64,000 bases of DNA from contig CANFLV010000009.1 of the NCBI GenBank assembly GCA_947448025.1, positions 46,738 through 110,737 of the forward strand, given 5' to 3'. Shown piece after piece: positions 53,803 through 62,858 of the stretch. The stretch's first letter is position 1. Every line of letters starts with the position of its first letter. Under the pieces are notes generated by a model. That model ran no database searches. It was not told the origin of the DNA and worked only from the letters and a program-made list of their open reading frames with translations. The position numbers were made by a program, and so were the translations under genes. Source of the stretch: Oxalobacteraceae bacterium (GTDB lineage: Bacteria > Pseudomonadota > Gammaproteobacteria > Burkholderiales > Burkholderiaceae_D).

Positions 53803-55968
53803 CTAAAACTGCTGTACCAGCCGCATCGCCAGCAGCTTTTCCGTTGCAGCATCGTCAAGGTGGTTGGGGTGGCGCCGCAGCGACAATACAAGAGCGAGCC
53901 GCGCCGAGCGTCCCAAGGGCCGCTGGTAATTCAATTCCAGCATCATCTCGCGTGCCGCAGGCACCATCGTCAAGGTTCGCTGCGCACGGATTTCATGCCC
54001 CGCATCGTCGATCGCCGTGACCGCATCGAGCGTGATCGTGCCGGCATAGGCGCGCAAGGGTTGGGCAAGAGACAGGCTCAGGCGATCGCCCGGACAGAGC
54101 TGCTCCGCCGCCACGAGAGCCAGCGAAAAGGCATTCGTGCGCAGGGGCGACATGGCGCTCACTAGACTCAGGCGATCGACACTGCCGGGCGTGACGCCAA
54201 GCGCCGCCTGACCAGCCAATACCAGCTGCGACGCAAGCCGCCATGCAGCGCCGACTTGCACCGCCGTGGTCGACGCCTGCGGGCCAAACGCCAGCGCACC
54301 ATGCGACTGCGCCGCGAGGAAAGCGTCCTGTTCCACCGTACGGCTCAAGGACAGCGACATGGCGCTGGTGTCGCCGCCGTGCAGCACTTCAAACAGCGCC
54401 ATTTGCGCGCGCAGGCGCATGGCTGAATCATGCAATGCAGGGTCGTCCGCAGTCGGTCCGGTTCCGGCTCGCAGCCAGCCCAGACGCAGGGAAGTCGCGC
54501 AATCGGGGTGGCCGGAAAACGCCATGTGGGCTGCGCCCGGCAGCAAGCTGAAATAAGGATTCACGAGCACCGGCGCGGCGCCCAGATTTTGCAGCAAGGG
54601 CGTGCCGGCAATGCCGAAAACCTGACCCGCCATGCCGCCCTGGCCGAAGGCGAACGACATTGCACGACCGGGCGCAGAGGTATAAGCGAAACTGGCGAGC
54701 TGCGCCCGTTCGCCGCGCGCCAGCAGCGACACTGCAGTCAGTCGCGCGCCGTCGGCAAGAAGCTGCTCGGCGATTTCGCTGCGTCGCTCGACTTCACCGA
54801 AGACCTGCACCAGCGACATGCCCGGCGGATGCGCGATGACGCTGCCCATTTTCAGACTGTAGCCGCGCCTGAAATCATCGGTACCGATCGCGTCCAGCGC
54901 GCCTGACGCGGCCAGCGACCAGAGCTTGCTCGTGGCAGGCGAAGGCGAGAGTGACGTCATCAGCAGCGGGATGGCAGAACCGCCCCAGCTTATCGTCTTG
55001 ACGACGCCGACTGGCTGCAAGGCTTTTGCGACATTGAGCAAACCGCGCCCATAAACAGCATCGATGCCGGGCGCGCCCAGATCCGTCGCGGTAACGAACA
55101 GTATCGAGGCGACCTGATCGGCGCGCAAGTAGGGCCACATCTGGCGCAGCAGCGCGGCCGCAGCACTGACGATGGGCGCCGCCATCGAGGTGCCGCTCAT
55201 GCTCGCATAGCCGCCACCGGGCGCGCTCGAGACAAGGCCGACACCGGGCGCGACGAGATACCAGGCGGCCGTATCACCGGCCCGATTCGAAAACGCCGCG
55301 ATACGATTTTTTTCATCGACCGCGCCGACGGCGATGAGCTGATTATTCGCCCAGGCCTCTTTCGCATAACGCGCCGGCCATTGCGGGTCTGCGCCGCCGT
55401 TATTGCCGGCAGCGACCACGAGCAGCATGCCACTGCGCACGGCGTCCCTGATCGCGGCTGGATCAGACGCAGTGGTCGAACTCAGGCTCAGGTTCGCGAT
55501 CGCAGCCTTGCCGATGGCATAGCGCAGGCCGCGGTCAACATAAGCGGCATTGCCTGCGCCGTTATCGTCGAAGACCTTGATCGGCAAGAGCGTCGCGTCA
55601 AAGGCGAGGCCATGCATGCCGCCGCCATCACGCGCAGCAGCGAGCAAGCCAGCAACATGGGTGCCGTGGCCGCTGGTGTCACTGACATCGGAATTGTTCA
55701 TGGCGGCGTTATAGCCATCAAGAAGTTTGCCGGGGCTGGCGAACTCACTGTGCGCGGCCGCGATGCCGGTATCGAGCACGGCGATGGTGACGCCCTTGCC
55801 GCTGAGGCCGAGGGCAGTCGCATACGCGGCAAATACCTGATCCGTGAAGGTCGAATAACTTTGTTCAATTGCCAATGCCGAAGGCGTCAAGGTCGCAGCA
55901 GGCGCGTACTGCTGAACCACCATACCCATGACAGCCAGGCAGACCCTGGCCGGAAAACGCTTAAACAT
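53803..55968 (-). CDS. Exported subtilisin-like serine protease with C-terminal beta-rich domain
   Basis: 721 residues. Signal peptide about 1-24. Peptidase S8 domain in about residues 45-330 with the full triad: Asp66 (AVLDTGI), His101 (SGHGTHVAG), Ser261 (SGTSMAAP); oxyanion Asn near 189 (AAGNNGG). The remaining 380 residues are of alternating hydrophobic/polar pattern and end in LAMRLVQQF, with a terminal Phe as in outer-membrane barrels. That suggests an autotransporter-type protease (inference). It is shorter than classical autotransporters and has no clear passenger stalk. Confidence 0.85.
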   Translation of the reverse strand: MFKRFPARVCLAVMGMVVQQYAPAATLTPSALAIEQSYSTFTDQVFAAYATALGLSGKGVTIAVLDTGIAAAHSEFASPGKLLDGYNAAMNNSDVSDTSGHGTHVAGLLAAARDGGGMHGLAFDATLLPIKVFDDNGAGNAAYVDRGLRYAIGKAAIANLSLSSTTASDPAAIRDAVRSGMLLVVAAGNNGGADPQWPARYAKEAWANNQLIAVGAVDEKNRIAAFSNRAGDTAAWYLVAPGVGLVSSAPGGGYASMSGTSMAAPIVSAAAALLRQMWPYLRADQVASILFVTATDLGAPGIDAVYGRGLLNVAKALQPVGVVKTISWGGSAIPLLMTSLSPSPATSKLWSLAASGALDAIGTDDFRRGYSLKMGSVIAHPPGMSLVQVFGEVERRSEIAEQLLADGARLTAVSLLARGERAQLASFAYTSAPGRAMSFAFGQGGMAGQVFGIAGTPLLQNLGAAPVLVNPYFSLLPGAAHMAFSGHPDCATSLRLGWLRAGTGPTADDPALHDSAMRLRAQMALFEVLHGGDTSAMSLSLSRTVEQDAFLAAQSHGALAFGPQASTTAVQVGAAWRLASQLVLAGQAALGVTPGSVDRLSLVSAMSPLRTNAFSLALVAAEQLCPGDRLSLSLAQPLRAYAGTITLDAVTAIDDAGHEIRAQRTLTMVPAAREMMLELNYQRPLGRSARLALVLSLRRHPNHLDDAATEKLLAMRLVQQF

Positions 55969-56099
55969 AGTGCAATTTCAAGATTCGAATAAAACAGGTC
56001 GCCGCAAAAATCGCGCGCACGAAGACTGCGCCGCAGCTATTCTGCGCGTAAATTCTCGCGGAAATTATATTTAATTGGAGCGTATCGGAATTCGCACAC

Positions 56100-56116
56100 C
56101 GTTCCGCAGCGGAACG
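56100..56116. promoter_or_regulatory. Palindrome upstream of the subtilisin-like protease
   Basis: CGTTCCGC (56100-56107), one base, then GCGGAACG (56109-56116): perfect 8+8 inverted repeat about 130 bp before the protease start. A TATAAT on the minus strand lies at 56064-56069, so the palindrome is just upstream of where the -35 would be. Possible regulator site; purine-rich DNA follows at 56117-56171. Confidence 0.4.
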
Positions 56117-56223
56117 TGATCAAAGCGAAAAGAAGGAGAGACAAGAGAAGGGAAAAACAAAGGAGGGGAAATCACGGACCGGAGGCATACCAAGCGCTCC
56201 GACCCGTCACGAGGCAATGAAAA

Positions 56224-56499
56224 TTACTTGTTCACTGCATCTTTGAATGCTTTACCAGCTGAAAACTTGACAGTTTTTGCAGCAGCAATTTTGATTTCTT
56301 CGCCAGTACGTGGATTGCGGCCGGTGCGCGCAGCGCGGCTACCCGAAGCAAATGTACCGAAACCTACCAACTGCACTGAATCGCCTTTGGCGACAGCGCT
56401 AGTGACGTTGTCGATCAGCGAGTCAATGATACGTTGTACAGCCGCTTTGGATTCTGTTGAATCTGCCGCGATGGCATCGATCAGTTCTGTTTTGTTCAT
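56224..56499 (-). CDS. hupB: DNA-binding protein HU
   Basis: 91 residues, histone-like nucleoid protein. [14 protein letters not shown] at the start, core [22 protein letters not shown] with the DNA-wrapping arm, and ending [16 protein letters not shown]. Ribosome site CGGAGA. Promoter assigned at 56527-56556. Compaction of the chromosome; single gene. Confidence 0.96.
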   Translation of the reverse strand: MNKTELIDAIAADSTESKAAVQRIIDSLIDNVTSAVAKGDSVQLVGFGTFASGSRAARTGRNPRTGEEIKIAAAKTVKFSAGKAFKDAVNK

Positions 56500-56526
56500 G
56501 GGATCTCCGTGTTGAAAAGAGCACGG

Positions 56527-56556
56527 ATTCTAGCACCGAGCCAAGGAAAGTGTAAT
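56527..56556 (-). promoter_or_regulatory. Probable hupB promoter
   Basis: On the minus strand ATTACA (56551-56556) and TAGAAT (56527-56532) are 18 bp apart, 28 bp before the HU start codon. The remaining space to 56831 shows GC-rich dyads but no gene. Confidence 0.5.
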
Positions 56557-56831
56557 GAATCTGCGGCTTTGCATTAAAAAATCCTTTAAGAAATTGACAA
56601 TTTGATCGGATCAAGGATCAATCAACATGCGCGCTGCGCCGTGCTTGCCGCTCTCGATAGCGATTATGGGGAAGATGCCTGCGGCGTAATTTGCGCCGGC
56701 GCAAACACTGGCGCGCAGGCTTATACCGACTGCGCCATAGCCGCTATTCCAAGGCGACACTCTGCATGTCGTCCTTAACGGTTATAGTCCTGCCACTTTA
56801 TTGACGCGTTCGCGCAGAGAAGACAGGCACC

Positions 56832-58316
56832 ATGAGCACTCCCCGAATTGCCGAACCGGCCGCATTCCCGGCCAGCGCCCTACGCCCGCTCATGATCGGC
56901 CTGATGCTGTCGATATTTATGGCAGCACTGGACCAGACCATCATCTCACTGGCCATGACGCGCATCTCGGGCGAGCTTGGGCAAGTCGGCTTGCTCGCAT
57001 GGACAGTGTCCGGCTACCTCGTCGCAGTCGCCGTGGCCACGCCGATTTACGGCAAGCTCGGCGACCTGTTCGGGCGCCGCATCACGCTCCTGTCGGGCAT
57101 TACCATTTTCGCGCTGGCCTCGGTCGCCTGCGCCTGCGCGACGACGATGCCGGCCCTGATCGCGGGGCGCATCATGCAGGGCATCGGCGGCGGCGGCCTG
57201 TTCTCGATCGCGCAAGCCATCATCGCCGACGTCGTGGCGCCACGCGAGCGCAGCCGCTATCAGGCTTATGTCAGCGGCACCTTCGCACTGGCCAGCGTAG
57301 CCGGACCGGCACTGGGCGGCGCGCTGCTGCATGTGACTTCATGGCGTGCGGTATTCTGGATCAATCTGCCGCTGGCGCTGCTGGCGATATTTTCTGCCCA
57401 TCGCGCCCTGGCACTGCTGCCGGTGCCGCGCATCAAACGGCCCGTCGATTATGCCGGTGCGATTCTGCTCAGCGCGGGCCTGGCGGCACTCATGAGCGGC
57501 ACGACGCGCGTGAGCCAGGGATCGCCCTGGTTCGATACGGTCAATGCCGGCCTGTTCCTGCTGGCGCTGGCATTGCTCGCGCTGTTCCTGCGCCAGCAGC
57601 GCCGCGCAACTGAGCCCCTGCTGCCGCTGTCCTTGTTTGCGATACCGACCGTGCGGCTGTGCTGCGCCATACTGCTGATCGCCTTTTTCCAGATTGTCTC
57701 GCTGTCGGTCATGATTCCGCTGCAATTACAGATGGCGACCGCGGCCGGCACCGGCAGCGCAGCCCTGCAATTGATTCCACTGACATTGGCGGTACCATTC
57801 GGCGCCTTCCTCGGCGGGCGCATCATGAACCGCAGCGGCTGTTTCAAACCCTGCCTGCTGTGGGGCAGCGCGACGGTCATGCTGACGCTGGTGCTGCTGG
57901 CCTTTACCGATCCGCACATGAAGCTTCTCGCCACGCTGCTGATGATCGTCGCCGGCATCGGCATCGGCGTGCAATTTCCGACAGGACTGGTGGCCGTACA
58001 AAATGCGGTGCCGCGCGAACATATCGGCATCGCGACAGCAATGGTGGCGTTTTCACGATCGCTGGGCGCGGCCGTCGGCGTAGCCATCCTCAGCGCTGTG
58101 CTGCTGGCGAGCTTGCGCGCTGGCTGGCCGGCCTTGGCCTCGGCACTGCCGGAAGCGAACCTCTTGCAAGACATTGTCCATGGCGCAGCCGAACAGACAG
58201 CGGCGCAGGCGGATGCGGTGCGCATGGCATTTCGCAGCATCTTCCTGCTCAGCGCGGCGGCGGCATTGGTCGCGATGCTGATGGCGCGCATGCTGCGCGA
58301 TCCGGGTCAGCGCTAA
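56832..58316 (+). CDS. DHA2 family MFS drug:H+ antiporter
   Basis: 494 residues with about 14 hydrophobic spans, the DHA2 topology (EmrB/QacA-like). Motifs: FMAALDQTIISLAMTRIS near 30, motif A GKLGDLFGRRITL near 75-87, and the antiporter motif C region GPALGGALLHVTSWRAVFWIN near 160. Exports hydrophobic compounds using the proton gradient. No membrane-fusion protein gene beside it, so it probably works alone. Start ATG at 56832. Confidence 0.9.
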   Translation: MSTPRIAEPAAFPASALRPLMIGLMLSIFMAALDQTIISLAMTRISGELGQVGLLAWTVSGYLVAVAVATPIYGKLGDLFGRRITLLSGITIFALASVACACATTMPALIAGRIMQGIGGGGLFSIAQAIIADVVAPRERSRYQAYVSGTFALASVAGPALGGALLHVTSWRAVFWINLPLALLAIFSAHRALALLPVPRIKRPVDYAGAILLSAGLAALMSGTTRVSQGSPWFDTVNAGLFLLALALLALFLRQQRRATEPLLPLSLFAIPTVRLCCAILLIAFFQIVSLSVMIPLQLQMATAAGTGSAALQLIPLTLAVPFGAFLGGRIMNRSGCFKPCLLWGSATVMLTLVLLAFTDPHMKLLATLLMIVAGIGIGVQFPTGLVAVQNAVPREHIGIATAMVAFSRSLGAAVGVAILSAVLLASLRAGWPALASALPEANLLQDIVHGAAEQTAAQADAVRMAFRSIFLLSAAAALVAMLMARMLRDPGQR

Positions 58317-58795
58317 GCGCCGCATCGAGCGAACAGACCGCGGCAGTGCAGGCACGCCATGTCAGTGCAGGCACTGCGCCTTTATCGTGCATTTCAAGGA
58401 AGACGGACACACAAATCCCCCTCAACAAGATGGCACGCCGTTTGCTCTAACAAAAGTCAGAGTAGAAGCGGCCAGTGTTTTTCAAGCGTCGGCGGATTAA
58501 GCCAGCGCACTGAACAATACGGGGCATTGCTCTTGCGGACATCCGTTCGCACGTCCGTGGGCGACCACGCGGCGTTTGATTTCTGAGCCATCAGATATTC
58601 AAGAGAGGATTTGCCATGCACATTGCCATCACTGACGCGCTCTTCGAATCCTCTTCGATCTTCCACATGCGCGCGCGCAATCTGCTGCGCGCCATAGAGG
58701 CATTTCCCGACTTCCCGCAAGACCCGCCATCAGGCGGTCGACCACCTCCGCCTGCCCGCATTTCCGCCTTCTCACTCATGAAAGAGAGCTTGACC

Positions 58796-59797
58796 ATGAC
58801 CCATCTGCCCCTGTTCGGCCGCGTGAAGCGCACTGCGCGCGGATTACTGTTTGCCGCCGCAGCATTGAGCTGCGTGAATACCTTCGCCGCTGACAAAGTC
58901 ACCTTCCTCACGTCCTGGTATGCGCAAGCCGAACACGGCGGCTTTTACCAGGCGCTCGCCAAAGGCATCTATCAAAAGCACGGCCTCGACGTCACCATCA
59001 AGATGGGCGGCCCGCAAGTCAATGGCATGCAGCTGCTGACCAGCGACCAGGCAGACTTCATGATGGGTTATGACTTGCAGGTGCTGAAAAGTCTCGAGCA
59101 AGGCTTGCCGGTGACGACCATTGCGGCTTCGTTCCAGACCGACTTGCAGGGCATGCTCACGCATGACGACGTCAAGAGCCTGGCCGATATCAAGAATGGC
59201 AAGACCGTGCTGGTAGCGACTTCGGGCCGTACGACCTGGTGGCCATGGATGAAGGCGAAATACGGCCTCACCGATGCCCAGTCGCGTCCTTACACCTTCA
59301 ACCTGCAACCCTTCATGGCCGACACGAATCTGGTGCAGCAGGCCTATCCGTCGTCGGAACCTTTCCAGGCGATGAAGGCCGGCGTGAAAGCGAAATTCTT
59401 CCTGTTCGCTGATGAAGGCTATCCACCGTATGGCACGACCATCGTCGCCACCAACAAGACCGTGCAGGACAAGGCCGACATGACCGCGCGTTTCGTGCGC
59501 GCCTCGATGGAAGGCTGGAAGAGTTACATCGCCGACCCTGCTGCCGGCAATGCCTTGATCAAGCAAGACAATCCGAACATGAAGGATGACCAGCTCGCCT
59601 ACGCGCTCGAAAAAATGAAGGAATACAAATTCCATGCAAGCGGCGATGCAGTCAAGGGCGGCATCGGCATCATGACTGACGAGCGCTGGAAGAAGACCTA
59701 TGAATTCATGGTGTCGGCAGGCTTGCTGAAGGCGGACGTCGACTGGAAAAAAGCTTACACGACGAAGTTCGTTAAAGACTTGAAAGTCATGCCTTAA
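58796..59797 (+). CDS. NMT1/THI5-like ABC transporter substrate-binding protein
   Basis: 333 residues from the ATG at 58796, giving a normal signal peptide (MTHLPLFGRVKRTARG then a hydrophobic stretch, cut near residue 31). The mature start KVTFLTSWYAQAEHGGFYQA is the SsuA/NMT1 motif; QADFMMGYDLQVLKS and GRTTWWPWMKAKYG follow. The frame is open back to an ATG at 58616 that has a strong ribosome site (AGAGAGGA), so a longer form cannot be ruled out. First gene of a transporter/oxygenase cluster; ligand unknown. Confidence 0.85.
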   Translation: MTHLPLFGRVKRTARGLLFAAAALSCVNTFAADKVTFLTSWYAQAEHGGFYQALAKGIYQKHGLDVTIKMGGPQVNGMQLLTSDQADFMMGYDLQVLKSLEQGLPVTTIAASFQTDLQGMLTHDDVKSLADIKNGKTVLVATSGRTTWWPWMKAKYGLTDAQSRPYTFNLQPFMADTNLVQQAYPSSEPFQAMKAGVKAKFFLFADEGYPPYGTTIVATNKTVQDKADMTARFVRASMEGWKSYIADPAAGNALIKQDNPNMKDDQLAYALEKMKEYKFHASGDAVKGGIGIMTDERWKKTYEFMVSAGLLKADVDWKKAYTTKFVKDLKVMP

Positions 59798-59824
59798 CTC
59801 TCGAAGCACCTGAAAGGATACCCC

Positions 59825-60844
59825 ATGTTAGTCACACTGCAGCCTGTCTTGCGTCGCTTCTGGTATGCAGTCATGCCAATGGCAATGCTGGACGACGGCC
59901 CGAAGCCGTTCACGCTGCTTGGCGAAAAAATCGTGCTCTGGAAGGACGCTGAGGGCAAGCCGGCCGCCCTGCGCGATCGCTGCTGTCATCGCACTGCGCA
60001 ACTCTCGAAAGGCTTTGTCGAGAATGGCAATATCGTCTGTGGCTATCATGGCTGGAACTACGACGCCAGCGGCGCCTGCGTAAAAATTCCGCAGGCGCCG
60101 GGCAATGCAATTCCCTCGGGCGCTTCTGTACCGTCGTATCACTGCGAAGAAAAATACGGCTATGTCTGGGTCGCGCTCGATGATCCGCTGCAGCCGCTGT
60201 TCGACATCGCCGAAGACCACGATCCGCGCTATCGCCGCATCGAACAATTTTGCGAGACATGGAAAACCGCGCCCTTGCGGCTGATGGAAAATTCCTTCGA
60301 CACCGCGCATTTTTCCTTCGTCCACAAAGGCACCTTCGGCCAGTTCGACCAGCCAAAACCGGAGAAATTCGCGATCACTGAAACCGATTACGGCTTCGAA
60401 GCCGAAACCATCATCACGATCAATAATCCTCCGCAGTCGCACCGTATCACCGGCACGACCGAGCCCACCACGAAGCGGCATTTCCGCAATCAATGGCATC
60501 TGCCCTTCAGCCGCCGCCTCGGCATGGAATATCCGAACGGCTTGCAGCACATTATTTTTACTTGCGCCACGCCCATCGACGACGCGCATATCCAGCTCGT
60601 GCAGTGGATGTATCGCAATGACACGGAAGCCGATTGCCCGGCGCAATTGCTCAATGACTGGGACCGCAAGGTGATCGCCGAAGACAAGGAAATCCTTGAG
60701 TCCACCGATCCCGATGCGCCAGTCGATGTCAGCCGTCGCATCGAGCAGAACATGCCCACCGATATGCCGGGCCTGATCATGCGCCGCCGGCTACTGGAAC
60801 TGCTGCGCGCGCATGGTGAAAGCGAAGTTTTACCGAACACCTGA
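59825..60844 (+). CDS. Rieske non-heme iron oxygenase (paralog 1)
   Basis: 339 residues. Rieske [2Fe-2S] ligands C53-x-H55 and C72-x2-H75 (DRCCHRTAQL, VCGYHGWNYD). Mononuclear iron site in ENSFDTAHFSFVH with Asp159, His162 and His167. The size and layout match single-component oxygenase subunits that hydroxylate or demethylate aromatic or heterocyclic compounds (VanA/NdmA kind). Electrons must come from a reductase encoded elsewhere. It lies 27 bp after the binding protein gene. Substrate unknown, presumably what the ABC system imports. Confidence 0.9.
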   Translation: MLVTLQPVLRRFWYAVMPMAMLDDGPKPFTLLGEKIVLWKDAEGKPAALRDRCCHRTAQLSKGFVENGNIVCGYHGWNYDASGACVKIPQAPGNAIPSGASVPSYHCEEKYGYVWVALDDPLQPLFDIAEDHDPRYRRIEQFCETWKTAPLRLMENSFDTAHFSFVHKGTFGQFDQPKPEKFAITETDYGFEAETIITINNPPQSHRITGTTEPTTKRHFRNQWHLPFSRRLGMEYPNGLQHIIFTCATPIDDAHIQLVQWMYRNDTEADCPAQLLNDWDRKVIAEDKEILESTDPDAPVDVSRRIEQNMPTDMPGLIMRRRLLELLRAHGESEVLPNT

Positions 60845-60942
60845 TTGAAAAAATCCTCGTCCTTAAACAGACAAGGTATCGGCGAAGGCGACCAAATTGG
60901 CGCGCCGGCTGATGGCGCAAGCCGCACTCCTGGAGTACGAAG

Positions 60943-61983
60943 ATGTTAACGACCAAACAGAAAACCCTGCGCAAATTCTGGTACGCCACCGTGCCGCTGA
61001 CCGACCTCGACGACGGCCCGAAACCGTTTCGACTGATGGGTGAAGACATCGTGCTGTTCAAGGGCGTCGAAGGCAAGCCGGCCGCCCTGCGCGACCGCTG
61101 CTGCCATCGCACCGCGAAGCTGTCGAAAGGCTTCGTCGAGAATGGCAATATCGTCTGCGGTTATCACGGCTGGAATTACGACGCCAACGGCGCCTGCGTA
61201 AAAATTCCGCAAGCCCCGGGCAATGCGATTCCTTCCGGCGCCTGTGTGCCGTCCTATCACTGCGAAGAAAAATACGGCTATGTCTGGGTCGCGCTGGAAG
61301 AACCGCTGCAGCCAATTCCCGACTTCCCTGAAGAGGGCAATCCCGCGTATCGCCGCATCCTGCAGTTCTATGAAAAATGGCAAACCAGCCCCGTGCGCAT
61401 GATGGAAAATTCTTTCGACAATTCGCATTTTAGCTTCGTGCACAAATCGAATTTCGGCATGATCGATAATCCCGTTCCGGCGAAGTATGAATTCCGTCCG
61501 AACGACTGGGGCTTCGAAGCCGAGACCCATGTGCCGATCAGGAATCCGGAGCAAAGTTATCGCATCACCGGCACGACCGATGCTATCACCGAGCGCCATT
61601 TGACGAACCGCTGGTACCTGCCATTTTCACGCCGCTTCGGCTGCGTCTATCCGGCCTCGGGCGTGCATCACATCATCTATAACTGCGCCACCCCGATTGA
61701 TGACGACAGCATGATGCTGGTGCAATGGCTGTACCGTAACGACAGCGAAGAAAGCTGCTCGACGCAAGAGCTGATCGACTGGGACCGGCCAATCACGGTG
61801 GAAGACCGCGAGATCCTCGAAGCGACTGATTACGATGCCTGCATCGATACGCGTCGGCGCATCGAATTTCACATGGAGTCGGACAAGCCAGGCCTGCTGA
61901 TTCGCAAGATGCTGCTGGAACTGCTACAGCGCGAGGGCGAAGAGGAAATTTTTAATCCACCAACGAACAAGCCTACCGTTTGA
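60943..61983 (+). CDS. Rieske non-heme iron oxygenase (paralog 2)
   Basis: 346 residues, tandem paralog of the preceding gene with the same ligands at the same positions (C53, H55, C72, H75; D159, H162, H167). Residues about 43-117 are almost identical between the two, while the catalytic halves differ clearly. The two may form a heteromer or act on successive substrates. 98 bp separates the genes. No ferredoxin or reductase is adjacent. Confidence 0.9.
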   Translation: MLTTKQKTLRKFWYATVPLTDLDDGPKPFRLMGEDIVLFKGVEGKPAALRDRCCHRTAKLSKGFVENGNIVCGYHGWNYDANGACVKIPQAPGNAIPSGACVPSYHCEEKYGYVWVALEEPLQPIPDFPEEGNPAYRRILQFYEKWQTSPVRMMENSFDNSHFSFVHKSNFGMIDNPVPAKYEFRPNDWGFEAETHVPIRNPEQSYRITGTTDAITERHLTNRWYLPFSRRFGCVYPASGVHHIIYNCATPIDDDSMMLVQWLYRNDSEESCSTQELIDWDRPITVEDREILEATDYDACIDTRRRIEFHMESDKPGLLIRKMLLELLQREGEEEIFNPPTNKPTV

Positions 61984-62011
61984 ACCGGTCTGACATTGCA
62001 AAGGACTAAAG

Positions 62012-62845
62012 ATGCAAACTGAAGACAGCGTGATGCAGGAAGCATCGGCCGACCATACGGAGGCAGATGGCGCAATCGTCCTGCATGCAAACCAGGTAGA
62101 AAAGACCTACCCGAACGGCACCCATGCACTCGACCGCGTCCGCCTGAAAATCCGTCAGGGCGAATTCATTTCCCTGCTCGGTCCTTCCGGTTGCGGCAAG
62201 AGCACGCTGCTGAAAATGTTTGCCGGACTCGAGTCCCCATCACTGGGACAGGTGCGCTGGTGGGGCGGCAATGTCGCCACGGTCAACACGCCCGGCCGCA
62301 CGCTGGCGATGGTCTTCCAGGAAGCCACGCTGATGCCGTGGGCGCGCGTGGCAGACAATGTGCGCCTGCCGCTGGATCTGGCCAATGTGCCGCATACCGA
62401 GAGTACACAGCGCGTACAGGATGCGCTGGCCATGGTCGGGCTGTCGAAGTTCGGCCAGGCTTATCCGCGCGAACTGTCGGGCGGCATGCAGATGCGCGCC
62501 TCGATTGCGCGCGCGCTGGCGACGCAGCCGAACCTGCTGCTGATGGATGAGCCCTTCGGTGCGCTCGATGAATTCACGCGCAACAAGCTCGATGCGGATT
62601 TGCGCGATCTGTGGGCGCAGCGCGACCTGACCGTCGTGTTTGTCACGCACAGCATTTACGAAGCGGTCTTCCTGTCGACGAAGGTGGTCGTGATGGCCGC
62701 GCGACCGGGGCGCATCATCGCCGAAGTCGCCATTGAAGGGCCGGAAGTGCGCGATGAAAATTTCCGTGTCTCGCCGGAGTTCCTCGTGTACTGCAAACAG
62801 CTCTCGGACCTGCTCGTCGAAGCCAATCTCGACGCCGATCATTAA
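62012..62845 (+). CDS. ABC transporter ATP-binding protein (SsuB/TauB-like)
   Basis: 277 residues. Walker A GPSGCGKST at 57-65, signature LSGGMQMRASIARALAT, Walker B LLLMDEPFGALDEFT. The opening VEKTYPNGTHALD and DEFTRNKLDADLRDLW place it with nitrate/sulfonate/taurine-type ATPases, matching the NMT1-type binding protein. A hydrophilic N-terminal extension of about 20 residues precedes the domain. Overlap is absent; the permease begins 14 bp later. Confidence 0.92.
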   Translation: MQTEDSVMQEASADHTEADGAIVLHANQVEKTYPNGTHALDRVRLKIRQGEFISLLGPSGCGKSTLLKMFAGLESPSLGQVRWWGGNVATVNTPGRTLAMVFQEATLMPWARVADNVRLPLDLANVPHTESTQRVQDALAMVGLSKFGQAYPRELSGGMQMRASIARALATQPNLLLMDEPFGALDEFTRNKLDADLRDLWAQRDLTVVFVTHSIYEAVFLSTKVVVMAARPGRIIAEVAIEGPEVRDENFRVSPEFLVYCKQLSDLLVEANLDADH

Positions 62846-62858
62846 ACCGGAGAACCTG

